DNA of 64,000 nt from Nosema muscidifuracis (Eukaryota; Microsporidia; Nosematidae). Positions 1 to 9,861 of this stretch are shown here, piece by piece. The position numbers and the translations under genes are program-made. Where the stretch lies: positions 513,562-577,561 of the forward strand of contig JAIOKI010000009.1 in assembly GCA_028335825.1 (NCBI GenBank), written 5' to 3'. Under the pieces are notes generated by a model. That model was not told the DNA's origin, did not search any database, and worked only from the letters and a program-made list of their open reading frames with translations. Within the stretch, counting starts at the first letter, position 1; each line of letters begins with the position of its first letter.

Positions 1-1560
1 CTAGTAAAATAATCTATTGCTGCTATAATATAATAACCCTCAATAGGGCCAATTATGTCTATGGCCACTTTTTCTTCTGGTTCATGTGCCGTTACAAAAA
101 TAAATCTTTTCCCTTTTTTCGCATTGTACATCTTACATACTTCACACTCTTTAACTATTTTTTTGATAATAGGGCTTATTCCTTGTAAATTGTATCCCTT
201 TTTCTTTAACTCATATTCCATAGATTGCATATCCCTGTGTATTAATTCTTCGTGTAGTTTTCTGATATCTGTTTCCTGCAAACCCTTCTTCGCATCTATT
301 AAAAGCCTTTTATTAATACTATCTTTTGTAATATCTTCCCTTATTTCATTTAATTTAAATATCTCTTCTGTTCCTGTCGAATTTCTACTTAAACAATCCA
401 CATGTGGAATCTCTTTACCCTGTTTGTACTTTGGCATGTTATAAATCTTTTCTACAATTCGTTTCCCTTTCTCCGTGCGAATCTCACATTCATATTTAAC
501 CTTTTGTATTCTCTTCATATTTTTAAGGCTTTCTCGTCCTATAATAATTTTCTCTGTCTTTACCGTCGGCAAAATGTAAAATTTCGCTTTATATAAAAGA
601 CCATTATGCGTAAAATTAATTAACGTGTGATTGGTTACATAAAAAGGTTCTTCTAAACATGTATAAAACGTCATGGTACGTGTGTTCCTATGAAAACTCA
701 ACCCTAAAGTTTCCACTGATTTTTTACTAATGAAATTATAATGAGACCCTGTATCAGCTAAAATTTTGACCTGTCGATCATTAATATAAATCCTGTTCTC
801 TTTATTCAAAATATCACTGATGTCGTCATCAATCACGTTAATTTTCTTTTTAAATTCAGAACTTTTCATCCGCCTTTTACAATCCCTAGCTGTATGTCCC
901 AACATCTCGCAATTGAAACACCTTAACGGCTTCCTCGGAGCCAGTTGAATTTTTTCTAATTGAGTTTTTAACGCCAATAACTCTTTCTTTAACATTTCGG
1001 CATTTTTTATCTCGTCTTCTTTCTTTTTTTCTTCGATTTTATATTCTTCTTCTAATCTCCTGATGGAATCTACATCTTCTTGTCCCAACTCATCTACTGT
1101 TAGTAGAAACCTTCGAATATCGTGATAGTCTGCTTTAACACCTGCAGCTATTATCCTTAATACAGCCTTATTATTAAGCTTAAATGGCCTGGCTTCATTT
1201 TCAACTCTTTTAATGAAAGCTACTACTTCTTCATCAACTTTCTGGCACAGCCTATATACTTGTCCAATATCATACTTCTTCACCTCGAACTTCTCTTTTG
1301 CTAAACTCTTCCACGCCTTATAATCCGTAGCTGCTTTATGCTTGGATTCATGGATCTCCTGGTGCCAAATTACGATATCGTAATCGGCTCTTCCAATTAT
1401 ATATTCGATCTTTTCTTGATCTGTTTTTTGTCTGAAAAAACTCATAATTTCTAATCTCATGCATTCCTTTAATAAGTTTTCACTTAATATAAGGTTCTCG
1501 ATGGGTTTCGTAAGCTTATTCTCCACCATGTTAATAGTTTTATTTTTAATTATTTCAGAC
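1..1560 (-). mobile_element. Ty3/gypsy-like element, partial at window edge (gag, zinc knuckle, protease, integrase parts)
   Basis: The minus strand carries one retroelement coding region that runs off the left edge. From its start (ATG near 1558) I read a charged, helical gag-like region, a CCHC zinc knuckle (CFNC-x4-H-x4-C, about 877-921), an aspartic protease core (LADTGSHYN, DTG at 748-756), a short RNase H-end-like motif (GKEIPHVDCLSR), an integrase zinc-binding region (H-x3-H then ECEVC) and the start of the integrase core (VAIDIIGP, Asp at 57-59). The motif before the integrase and the integrase itself point to the Ty3/gypsy group. No reverse transcriptase core is seen in the part inside the window, so this copy is either broken or a non-autonomous form. 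Base composition is clearly less AT-rich than the flanks. Confidence 0.8.
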
Positions 1561-1610
1561 ATCCTAAAAACTCAGAGTTCTTTTTATAAAATTTTTAAAA
1601 TATCAACACT
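1527..1610 (-). repeat. Leader/gag-start segment of the left-edge element, repeated at 14122-14203
   Basis: This stretch covers the leader and first gag codons of the left-edge element. It matches 14122-14203 over about 80 bases with scattered differences (shared words include taatagttttattttta and acatcctaaaaact). The second place has no element body, so it is a stray fragment of the same family. Confidence 0.65.
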
Positions 1611-1689
1611 GGTATTTCAGATTCAGCTGATTTTACTAAATAGTAGATTATTTCTATTAAATAGAGAGTCGGATGGTATTGCATTTTAA

Positions 1690-2862
1690 AGTATTTGAGA
1701 AGATATATTAGGGCTAGAGATTTATAGTTTTCTTAAAAAATATTTTTGAAATGCAAGAAACCTATGCTAATGTCTTTAATCTAATTAAATCTTCTCTAGA
1801 CAATCAGTTATTATGTTTTGAAATTTTAACCTATAATGTAGTAAAAAGATGCTTTTATTTGTTTAGATTACGTTTTCTTGATTTCCAATTTTAAAAATTA
1901 AGTGAAGATGTATTTAAGTTTTAACTTGTCTCATTATATAATCAAAATGATCAATTTTCAGACTTAGTACAGATGATCACCCATATAATTCTATTTATAA
2001 TCGATGAAGCTTGAAATATACATTGATATAATTTTTATAAAGAAAAATAGAAATTTTATTGAATTGTTTAAAAAAATACAAGGCCATTGTTTTAGAGAAT
2101 TATTTTTTCAATATGTTACTCTTAGGGGTAGAATATTATGTCGCTGAAGAATTTTATCAAAGTCGAATAAAATACATAATAAAAATAATTTTAGTTTCTT
2201 GAAGGTTTAAAATACTCTTAAAGATGCTCATATTAGATTAAAAGAACTTTATAGGTTAGTTATAGAAAAAATTAAATTAAAAAAATAGTACTTTTATAAT
2301 TAACTTTTGATTTTTTTGTGGCTTGAGTGAATCAGCTGATTGATGTTTTTTTGGCCATAATTATTGTGAATAACTTCAATTTTGAATTGAAGGCGAATAT
2401 TTTTATATAAATCATAATCTATAAGTAAAAAATATTAAAAGCTTTTAATAAAAATCTGAATTTTAACAAATTTGAATCTAACATATTAAATTATTTATAT
2501 ATCTATAAAAATACATTCCTGATCTAAAAAATGGAAAAGTTTAGATAGTTTTGATATAAAAAACGATGTTAACATAGGCAAAATTTATTTTTTAAATCTT
2601 CATAAAAAAAATATTTAAAAAATTATTTAAAATAACAAAATAAAAATCTTAAATTAAATTTCAAAACAATTGTATATCAAAACTGATACTAAACTTTAAA
2701 ACAATTGTACTATATAAATAATATTAAATTGCAAATAATGGTATATCAGAACTAAAATTTATTAAAAAAATAACATCGAATATCTAATTAAGTCTCTTGC
2801 AACTTGAAGTTCTTTAAGTTATACAATAAAATAACATAATATTTACATTATAATATAATCTT
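1690..2862. other. AT-rich spacer without recognisable gene
   Basis: No open frame of note and no conserved motif on either strand. It may hold LTR sequence of the left-edge element, but I could not define ends for it. Confidence 0.5.
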
Positions 2863-3174
2863 TGTTAGAAGATGAAACTGTATTGATAATAATACTTCCT
2901 TGAGTTGTGAATTGAAGTGTTTTTAATATAGATGATGCAATTATTCCAAATATGTCATCACCAAGATGTACTGAAATAGATAGAAATTATAGATTATAAC
3001 AGTAAAATTATCGATAATTTCTTAATATAAAGACGCTATTATATTACAGTATGACGATATTAAAAAAAGATATAAATATGTGAGATTTCACAAGAAATAT
3101 ATTTTATTATGAAACAAAATATAAATTATTACACTTAAAAATCCTCTTTATTCTGAGTAAAGTCTAGACTAACA
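2863..3174. repeat. Old solo LTR, TGTTAG...CTAACA family, copy 1
   Basis: A 312-bp block starts TGTTAG and ends CTAACA, the inverted ends expected of an LTR. It is flanked by atctt on the left and atttt on the right, a possible worn 5-bp target duplication. The same block recurs, diverged, at 5213-5409 plus 8976-9071 (split by the young gypsy insertion) and at 63842-64000 (cut by the window end). Internal element parts are absent, so it is a solo LTR fossil. The divergence between copies suggests an old family. Confidence 0.7.
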
Positions 3175-3475
3175 ATTTTAATAATATTTCCTAAAGAACA
3201 ATATTAAGATAAGAAATTTTTCAAAATTATTATTTAAGAATTTTATTTAGAAAAAAAATTAATTAAAATTATAAGAAACACGCAAACCATTTCATTTACA
3301 ACTCATCTCAAAACGAATTATTTAAATAATTTGATAATGTATTAAAAATTGCAATATAGATTTCAATTTTGTAAAAGTATTTAAATATAAAGAACAGAAT
3401 TTTATACAAATCATTTTTTAATTTATAAATAATTTATATATTAAAAAAAAACTATTTAAGTTGGAAATCATTAAT
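3175..3475. other. Upstream region of the transporter gene
   Basis: AT-rich, no gene seen. It must contain the promoter of the sugar transporter, but apart from the CCCC tract next to the start codon I see no defined element. Confidence 0.45.
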
Positions 3476-3479
3476 CCCC
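3476..3479 (+). promoter_or_regulatory. CCCC start-context tract
   Basis: CCCC lies 4 bases before the ATG at 3484, in otherwise almost pure A+T. This matches the CCC/GGG signal known just upstream of microsporidian start codons and supports the chosen start. Confidence 0.65.
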
Positions 3480-3483
3480 TTCA

Positions 3484-4755
3484 ATGAAAGTTGAAAACGT
3501 GCAATTGGAGATGGGATCTATGATTGAAAGAAGCAAAAACAATGATATGATCTCGGATTATAAATCTGAGAAGTTTTCATTTAGAAATATTGCTACGATT
3601 TGTATTGTTGCATTTGTAGCATTTACTTATGGACTTGGATTGATGACACCTATTGTTGAGGCTTCATCTTCTAGACTTCTTTCTCCAGGCTTAACGGATG
3701 CTGAATTTACATTCAGATATGATATAGCTGCTGCTATGATATTAGCTGGAGGTGGAATAGGGCATACTATCTATGAATTTTTCGTAACTGATAAATTTAA
3801 TAACAAAGAATTTCTTATAATCGGTTCAGCTTTAAATCTGATTGGATTCTTTATAATTTATTTCTACCCTCATGTCTATTTGATAGGAGCAGTGAGACTT
3901 GCAATGGGATTAATTGCAGGATTTGCAGGAGCAATAGTACCCAATGCAATATATAGATTGGCACCAGAAAAATGGAGAGGATTTTTTATATCTTTTTATC
4001 CAGCTAATATAGTTTTAGGACTGTTGGTAGGTCAGCTTCTCAGTTGTCTTAATACACCCGAATTATTTTATATATCTCATTTTATTGTATGCGGAATTTT
4101 TTTGGTCCAGACATTATTGCTATTTTTCGTCAGAGGAATAAATGAAAAAATTCAAGGATTCAATGATATGGGAGTCATAGATACAATCAAAGATAAAAAA
4201 GTTAGAAAAAGTTTAATATTAGCATTAATTTTTCACATTGCTGCACATCTTTCTGGTATAAATTTTGTAACGATGTTTATGAATGATGTAATGGCTAAAA
4301 CTGATAATCCTTATTTGTATGGAGCTGCTAATCTAGGTGTAGCTTTTGTTTTCAAATTCTTTTGCGGTTATCTCTGTGATCTTGGTGGTCGTAAACTATT
4401 CTTCACTATAAGTTGTTTAGCATTAGCAATCTCTTTGATCTGTATGCATATGGTAAACATTCAACATATTGTTCTTGGGGTTTACATGATGTCATTCAAT
4501 TTAGGATTAGGATGTGTTCCTTGGATAGTTTTAGGTGAGATTTTCCCTTCTCCATATACTAAGTCTGGTACATTTTTAGCAGTAATAGTAAATTGGTCGG
4601 CTGCTTTCACTCTAACGATATTTGGTAAGATTATTTTTGAAAGTTTAGGTAACATCGTATACTTTATATTCTCTGGATGTATTGTATTGTCATCAATTAT
4701 TATAGCAATATTCTTTAAAGAAACTAAAGGACAACTTGAGGCTAAATTACAATAA
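3484..4755 (+). CDS. MFS sugar-porter family transporter
   Basis: A 423-residue polytopic membrane protein with about 12 hydrophobic segments after a polar N-terminus of about 35 residues. Sugar-porter hallmarks are HLSGIN followed by a hydrophobic stretch (the family's QQLSGIN in helix 7), DLGGRK (the family's D-x-x-GRR/K loop), APEKWRG (the loop after helix 4), and PWIVLGEIFP in helix 10 (family: P-W-x-x-x-x-E-x-F-P). KETKG near the C-terminus corresponds to the family's PETKG. The likely role is hexose uptake through the plasma membrane from the host cytoplasm, as microsporidia depend on host sugar; the exact substrate cannot be read. The length is slightly short for the family (450-550), mostly from short loops. 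The start is fixed by the CCCC tract. The gene stands alone between two LTR fossils and looks intact. Confidence 0.9.
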   Translation: MKVENVQLEMGSMIERSKNNDMISDYKSEKFSFRNIATICIVAFVAFTYGLGLMTPIVEASSSRLLSPGLTDAEFTFRYDIAAAMILAGGGIGHTIYEFFVTDKFNNKEFLIIGSALNLIGFFIIYFYPHVYLIGAVRLAMGLIAGFAGAIVPNAIYRLAPEKWRGFFISFYPANIVLGLLVGQLLSCLNTPELFYISHFIVCGIFLVQTLLLFFVRGINEKIQGFNDMGVIDTIKDKKVRKSLILALIFHIAAHLSGINFVTMFMNDVMAKTDNPYLYGAANLGVAFVFKFFCGYLCDLGGRKLFFTISCLALAISLICMHMVNIQHIVLGVYMMSFNLGLGCVPWIVLGEIFPSPYTKSGTFLAVIVNWSAAFTLTIFGKIIFESLGNIVYFIFSGCIVLSSIIIAIFFKETKGQLEAKLQ

Positions 4756-5212
4756 AAAATTTCTTCCATTATAATTTATATATTTTTCAGTATAATAAAA
4801 TTTAATAAGTAAAAATATGCAATAGCAAAACGAATCTATTAAAATATTTCTTTACATCTATTTCATTCGAAAATTTAATAGTATTATATGAATCATATTA
4901 ACAAAATGTTAACAAAAAAATGAAAATACACTATAAGAATTTATCTACATGCGCTTTAATGCATTATTTTAGATAATTTTCAAATGGTTATTATATATTA
5001 ATTATATAATTTTTAAATTAGGGATTATCATAAAATTCAATTTGTTTGTATCTTAATTATAATAATGATGGTTATGAAATGAGTCATTTATTATTTATTA
5101 TAAAATATTTTACCCGTAAAAATATATTTAAGATCATTAACAAAAATAATCTTTCAGTTAACGATAATTTAAATTAACTTAATGTGTAAAAATAAAATAG
5201 ATTAATATAGTT
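4756..5212. other. Spacer after the transporter
   Basis: AT-rich spacer with no gene. An AATAAA-like word lies about 40 bases past the transporter stop and could serve for 3' end formation. Confidence 0.45.
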
Positions 5213-5409
5213 TTTTAGAGATGAACCCTGATTGACAATAAGAATCCAAGAATTATGAATTGAAGGAAATTTAATACGAATGATAGCATCACCAGGATGT
5301 ACTGAAATAGATAGAAAATATAGATTATAATAGTAAAACTATCGAACTTTTTTATATGAAGAATAATTATATTAAAATTACTGATATTATAATAAATTAA
5401 TAAATAAAC
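5213..5409. repeat. Old solo LTR copy 2, left half
   Basis: Matches the first part of the 2863-3174 LTR (shared words such as ggatgtactgaaatagatag and tatagattataa). The right half continues at 8976-9071, because a younger gypsy element has inserted into it. The start base is approximate. Confidence 0.65.
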
Positions 5410-5520
5410 TGTTGTACGAAGAATGATTGCTAGAAAACATATTTTATTTTAGGGGTTCCTCTTTATGTAACAATGGTGAATAATTAAGTCATGACGTCAC
5501 CAAGTTACTTGATCCCAACA
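5410..5520 (-). repeat. 3' LTR of the young gypsy element
   Basis: Begins TGTTG and ends CAACA, and is identical over all 111 bases to 8865-8975. It is unusually short for an LTR. Confidence 0.93.
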
Positions 5521-5532
5521 CTCTTCCCCCTT
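5521..5532 (-). other. Polypurine tract of the young gypsy element
   Basis: Reads AAGGGGGAAGAG on the minus strand directly next to the 3' LTR, where plus-strand DNA synthesis is primed in this family. It overlaps the end of the pol frame by two bases. Confidence 0.75.
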
Positions 5533-8251
5533 AAAAAAACTTCTTTACGTTTCTAAGAGCCGACCTTATCGTCCTACCGTCAGCTAATTTAATTTCTACT
5601 GATCCAAAAGTCTTTTTAGTAATTATCCCCGAGTGATTATATTCTGCCGATAGCTTATTTTCTCTACCTATTGGATTATGGTATAAGACTTTATCTCCTA
5701 CTTTTAATTCATCGCTTCTATATTCATGGTTGCCATATGATTTCCTGTATTTATCTCTGTGGCTTGAATTCCCTTTATTTATCGCATTATTCCACGCCTC
5801 TTTTGGCGTGCACCCTATAGCCCTATGGTAGGAATCCATGTAGCATTCCACTGTGAAGTCTACGCATCTGCTCCAATCTAGCCTTCCATAGTTCGATATC
5901 TTCTTTAACCGATCCATGAAGGTTCGGTTAAATCTTTCAATGAGACCGGTCGTAGTAGGACTATATGGTGCTCCATATCTCCATACAAATCCTTTCTCTT
6001 GAGATAAGCTTTTTGCCAATCCATTAGAGAATTCCTTTCCATTGTCTGTTAGTATTATTTTTGGGGTTCCCAACTCTTCCACAATCTCCCTTACGTTTCT
6101 AATCACTTCTTCAGCTTCTTTTGATCTGAGAGGTCTAACTTCTGCTCTCTTGGTGGCGTGATCTATCATTGTTAATAGATATGAGTGCCCTTGAAAACTT
6201 CTGGGTAATGGCCCCACCAGATCAAATTCCCACAAATCATTTTTCCGATCTACCCTCACCGAAATAGTTTTCCTCTTAACCTGGCCAAATCCTGATCTCT
6301 GGCACACTATACATTTCCGTATTATGTCTTTAATTTTCCTCCCTAATCCCTTAATGCCTGTCGCTTTTAATTTATATTCCATGGCTTTCTTGGAGCCATG
6401 CCCCAGGTCTTGATGTGCTCTTTTTAAAACTTCATTTTCATTTGTCGACACTTTTTCCTCTCCTTCATTCACTTGCAGAATTTGAAAATTTCCTCGGCTT
6501 ATATAATCGCTGGGATTATTGATCCCTTTAACATGCTCTATTTCCATGTCGAACTCCTGCAGAATAAGAGACCATCTCGCTAATCTGCCTTTTATATTCC
6601 TAGACTGAAACAAATATTTTATTGCACTATGATCTGTTCTTACTAAAAATCGTTTTCCCAAAAGATAAGGTCTAAAGTTCTGTATTGATTTTATTACTGC
6701 TAATAGTTCTTTCTCTGTAGTACAATAATTCTTCTCCGCCTGAGAGTGTGCTTTGGAGTAGAAACTGATTATTCTCTCTTCACCATCCTGATCTTGGCTC
6801 AGTATAGCTCCTATACCGGAATCTGATGCATCGGTTGTCAAAATAAATCTTCCATCTCGTCTTGGAAGTCCTAAAGTTTCCGCTTTCCCCAGGTTTCTTT
6901 TGAGGTTATTAATGGATCTGATAAAATCTTCGTCTTCCTTCGCCTTTCCCCAATCGAATTTACTATTTTTCTTAATGAGGCCATATAGGTATACAGAGTC
7001 TTCGGTTACATTTCTCATGAATTTACTACAATAATTAATCATTCCAAGGAATGATTCTAATTCTTTCTTAGATTCAGGTATTTTTAAGCATTTTATGCTT
7101 TCAATTCTTCCCGGATCAATTCTTACTCCATCTGCACTCACAATATGTCCCAAAATTTGTATTTCTCTTTTATTGAATTCACATTTTTCATCATTTAGCT
7201 TCAGCCCAGCAGATTTTAGTACTTTCAGGACCTCCTTAACATCCTCTTTGTGACTTGCTTCATTCTTGCTGTAAATTATTATGTCGTCCATGTAGACCAT
7301 GGCACACTTATTAAAAAATCCTCTAAGTATTCTATTCATTGCCCTCTGAAATGTTGCTGGACCATTTACTAAACCAAAAGGCATAACTGTGAATTCAAAA
7401 AATCCTTCCTTGCATGCGAAAGCAGTCTTCTCTATATCTTCTTCCCTCATTTTTATTTGATGATATCCGGATAGAGCATCTAACTTTGAAAAAATAACAG
7501 CTCCACTTAAAGCATCTAATATCTCATCAACTCTGGGCATTGGATACTTGTCTTTGACAGTGACGTCATTTAATCTTCGATAGTCCACACACAGTCTGTA
7601 ACTTCCGTTAGCTTTCTTCTTCATTACGATAGGACTACACCACGGGCTATATGACTCTCTAATAATTCCTTCCTGCAAATACCTCTGAACTATCTTACTG
7701 GCCTCCTTCTCAAGTTCTGGGCCAAGTCTGTACAATGGAGTCGTTACGGGTTTATTTGTTGTAGTCACAATTTTATGCTCCCCTAGTTTGTTCTTTGTTA
7801 AATAGTCTCCCCTCAGCTCTATCTTTTCCTTCTTTCCTAGGTCAATTTTTGCTTTTTCCTTTAAACAAAATTTAAATCCTAAGATAACCTCTTTCGATAT
7901 ATCATCAGAGACAAAAAATTGTCCTCTGTAAACTTTGTCTTTATATACGAATTCTACTGTAGTGACGCCTTCATTCCTGATAATAGTGTTATTCGCAGCC
8001 CTTAGTCTGATACCACTGCTCATTATTTCTCCATTTACATGTTTGCTCTTTATTAAATTTACAGGCGATCCAAGATCAATTAATGCTGGGATAGTCTTGC
8101 CTTTTAGCATGAGATTTATATTTAATTTACAGATTTCGTTCTCTTTGACGCTTGATACAATAAAATATTTCAACTCTTTATTTTCTTCCCAACTGTCATC
8201 ATCCTTGAGGACATGCACCGATCTAACTGACTTGTTGTTCATCTTGTCCAT
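5531..8251 (-). CDS. pol region of the young gypsy element (protease-like, RT, RNase H, integrase)
   Basis: A 906-residue open frame. Family landmarks are a retropepsin-like fold region near residues 45-130, reverse transcriptase from about 170 with the catalytic VYMDDIIIYS near 320, RNase H with TTDASDSGIGAILS near 475, the tail GINNPSDYISRG before the integrase, an integrase zinc region with a CIVC pair near 650, and the integrase core with DLVGP, TDNGKEF and IERFNRTF. It copies the element RNA into DNA and inserts it. Upstream lies the gag part, and the frame ends at the polypurine tract beside the 3' LTR. It is part of a retroelement, not a cell gene. Confidence 0.92.
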   Translation of the reverse strand: MDKMNNKSVRSVHVLKDDDSWEENKELKYFIVSSVKENEICKLNINLMLKGKTIPALIDLGSPVNLIKSKHVNGEIMSSGIRLRAANNTIIRNEGVTTVEFVYKDKVYRGQFFVSDDISKEVILGFKFCLKEKAKIDLGKKEKIELRGDYLTKNKLGEHKIVTTTNKPVTTPLYRLGPELEKEASKIVQRYLQEGIIRESYSPWCSPIVMKKKANGSYRLCVDYRRLNDVTVKDKYPMPRVDEILDALSGAVIFSKLDALSGYHQIKMREEDIEKTAFACKEGFFEFTVMPFGLVNGPATFQRAMNRILRGFFNKCAMVYMDDIIIYSKNEASHKEDVKEVLKVLKSAGLKLNDEKCEFNKREIQILGHIVSADGVRIDPGRIESIKCLKIPESKKELESFLGMINYCSKFMRNVTEDSVYLYGLIKKNSKFDWGKAKEDEDFIRSINNLKRNLGKAETLGLPRRDGRFILTTDASDSGIGAILSQDQDGEERIISFYSKAHSQAEKNYCTTEKELLAVIKSIQNFRPYLLGKRFLVRTDHSAIKYLFQSRNIKGRLARWSLILQEFDMEIEHVKGINNPSDYISRGNFQILQVNEGEEKVSTNENEVLKRAHQDLGHGSKKAMEYKLKATGIKGLGRKIKDIIRKCIVCQRSGFGQVKRKTISVRVDRKNDLWEFDLVGPLPRSFQGHSYLLTMIDHATKRAEVRPLRSKEAEEVIRNVREIVEELGTPKIILTDNGKEFSNGLAKSLSQEKGFVWRYGAPYSPTTTGLIERFNRTFMDRLKKISNYGRLDWSRCVDFTVECYMDSYHRAIGCTPKEAWNNAINKGNSSHRDKYRKSYGNHEYRSDELKVGDKVLYHNPIGRENKLSAEYNHSGIITKKTFGSVEIKLADGRTIRSALRNVKKFF

Positions 8252-8257
8252 TTTCCT

Positions 8258-8895
8258 TTAATTACAGTTCCTCTTGAAATGTCCGCGCTTCTTGCAATAG
8301 TAACACACTATCTCTTTTCCGACCTTGCAGACTTCCATATCATTCTCTTGAATTTGTCTACCTGCATGAAAAGTCATTCCAAATCTATTGCTGCAATCTA
8401 GTCCCTCACAAGCATTATAAATGTACTCCCAAGTCATCATCCCAGGGAATTCATCAATAAATTTCCTCCTATGTCATCTGGCAACCCTCCTATCACATAT
8501 GTGATCAGTACATTTTCTGGTAGTGTAGCCTTAAATGCCAGCCTCTTCATTCTATCCAAATATGCTAAGAATGATCCCCCCTTGTAAATTTCCCTAGACA
8601 GTTCCTTAATATACCTGATGTCATTCATCTTCCCTTTAAATCTCTCCATAAACATCTCAATAAGCGATTCAAAGTTCGTATTCCAAGGTATCGATTTGGC
8701 CCATACCTTGCCTTCTCCTTCAAGACGTTCTCTAAAATAAAAAATTTTAGCCTCCTCACTCGGGCTGCTAGCTGCTGCCCAACCCCTTACATGCATTACA
8801 AAAGCATCCGGGTCGTCCTCCCTGCTGTTTCTAAATGTTCTCATATTAGCCGTTGTCGCCAAACTGTTGTACGAAGAATGATTGCTAGAAAACAT
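8258..8895 (-). CDS. gag region of the young gypsy element
   Basis: The capsid-like part carries the retrotransposon gag pattern: F-R-E-R-L...W..S...F.....F...F...., then GGSFLAYLDRMKRLAF. It is followed by a single CCHC zinc knuckle (CYYC-x4-H-x4-C) near the right end of the coding region. It makes the shell and RNA-binding protein of the element. The first Met of the capsid frame lies inside the LTR; another Met follows just after the primer site and is the more usual type of start. Confidence 0.8.
8852..8861 (-). other. Primer binding site, tRNA-Ser type
   Basis: The minus strand reads TGGCGACAAC three bases inside the 5' LTR. Its complement, GTTGTCGCCA, equals the 3' end of yeast-type tRNA-Ser with CCA, so a serine tRNA is the likely primer (inference from known tRNA ends). 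Confidence 0.7.
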
Positions 8896-8975
8896 ATTTT
8901 ATTTTAGGGGTTCCTCTTTATGTAACAATGGTGAATAATTAAGTCATGACGTCACCAAGTTACTTGATCCCAACA
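8865..8975 (-). repeat. 5' LTR of the young gypsy element
   Basis: Identical to 5410-5520. It is followed by taaac at 8976-8980, the right copy of the target duplication. Confidence 0.93.
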
Positions 8976-9071
8976 TAAACGAAATTAAAATTAATATTTA
9001 AGCATGAAATAAAATATACATGACTAAACTAAAAAACTCTTTTTCTAGTCTGATCAAAGTCTCGAACAACA
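8976..9071. repeat. Old solo LTR copy 2, right half
   Basis: Continues the LTR split by the young gypsy element: the words ttttctagtctgatcaaagtc and cgaacaaca match the end of copy 1 (3140-3174). It shows that the gypsy copy is younger than this LTR. Confidence 0.6.
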
Positions 9072-9861
9072 TAGATAAAATAATAAATCAACTGTTTTGT
9101 AATTACTTATATTCACTAAATATTATATTATTTATATATATAGCTAATTAGAATTAAAAATCAACATTAACTAATACTAGAATATAATAAAAATATAATA
9201 TTTAATCTAACATGATATAACCATTATTTACGTCATTTTTATTTACAATATACACTTGACTTAATTGAAACTAATTATTTGTATACAGTTTAAGATAACT
9301 TTTAGCATATTTGTAGATACATAAATCAAACTTTCCATTTTATTTAATCCTAAAAAATCATCCTTAACTTTGTGATGTCAGAGATTTATTATTAGAAATA
9401 TATCAATAATTTAAAAAATTAATTCTTCATCTAAAAAGATTCTATCATATCGTAAAGCCAAGAAACTTTTTTATTCCTAAGCTATATTGATATTTATAAA
9501 ATAGTTTTCTTAAACTGAATTGTCTAATTCTAATATATTGTTATATTAGTTATTAATGATGAGTCATGTTTTTTATTTTAGTTCTATTGAGTACTATTTA
9601 TTTATTAATTTAATAAATATTATACTTATTGACGTGCCTGTTTTATTTTTAATTTTATAGAAAGATATTTGTATTCTTGAAATTTGTCATTTTTTATGCA
9701 AATTACTAGTTTATTTTTAGTTTTAGATTGTTTTATAAATTAATTTTTTTATCATTGCTCTTAATAATTTTTCTTTTTTGTTAAACGTTAATTTTTAAAG
9801 TAGATGTTTTTTTTATAATTAAAAAAATAATTATGTAATTTTTTTAAATTTAAAAGTTTAA
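9072..9861. other. AT-rich spacer
   Basis: No gene, repeat end or RNA seen. It forms the 3' flank of the CysTM gene at 9862. Confidence 0.45.

Larger units (their letters stand above)
5410..8975 (-). mobile_element. Young Ty3/gypsy LTR retrotransposon, full length
   Basis: A 3566-bp element on the minus strand bounded by two identical 111-bp LTRs (5410-5520, 8865-8975; ends TGTTG...CAACA) and a 5-bp target duplication, taaac (5405-5409 and 8976-8980). A primer binding site matching a tRNA-Ser 3' end lies at 8852-8861, and a polypurine tract (AAGGGGGAAGAG on the minus strand) at 5521-5532 abuts the 3' LTR. Parts in order are gag with capsid-like region and zinc knuckle, protease-like region, reverse transcriptase, RNase H and integrase, the Ty3/gypsy order. 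Identical LTRs imply very recent insertion. It looks whole or nearly so, with perhaps one break in gag. Its composition is less AT-rich than the flanks. Confidence 0.93.

Noticed and set aside
55-596. Plus-strand open frames rich in Phe, Leu and Ser at the left edge
   Set aside because: They are shadows of the minus-strand gypsy-like coding region, which has clear protease, zinc knuckle and integrase motifs.
1-1560. Reading the left-edge element as a Ty1/copia element because integrase follows protease
   Set aside because: The motif GKEIPHVDCLSR before the integrase is the RNase H end typical of Ty3/gypsy elements, so the order reflects a missing part in view rather than copia order.
1459-1689. 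76-codon plus-strand frame with hydrophobic text
   Set aside because: Antisense to the gag start and leader of the left-edge element; no CCC tract.
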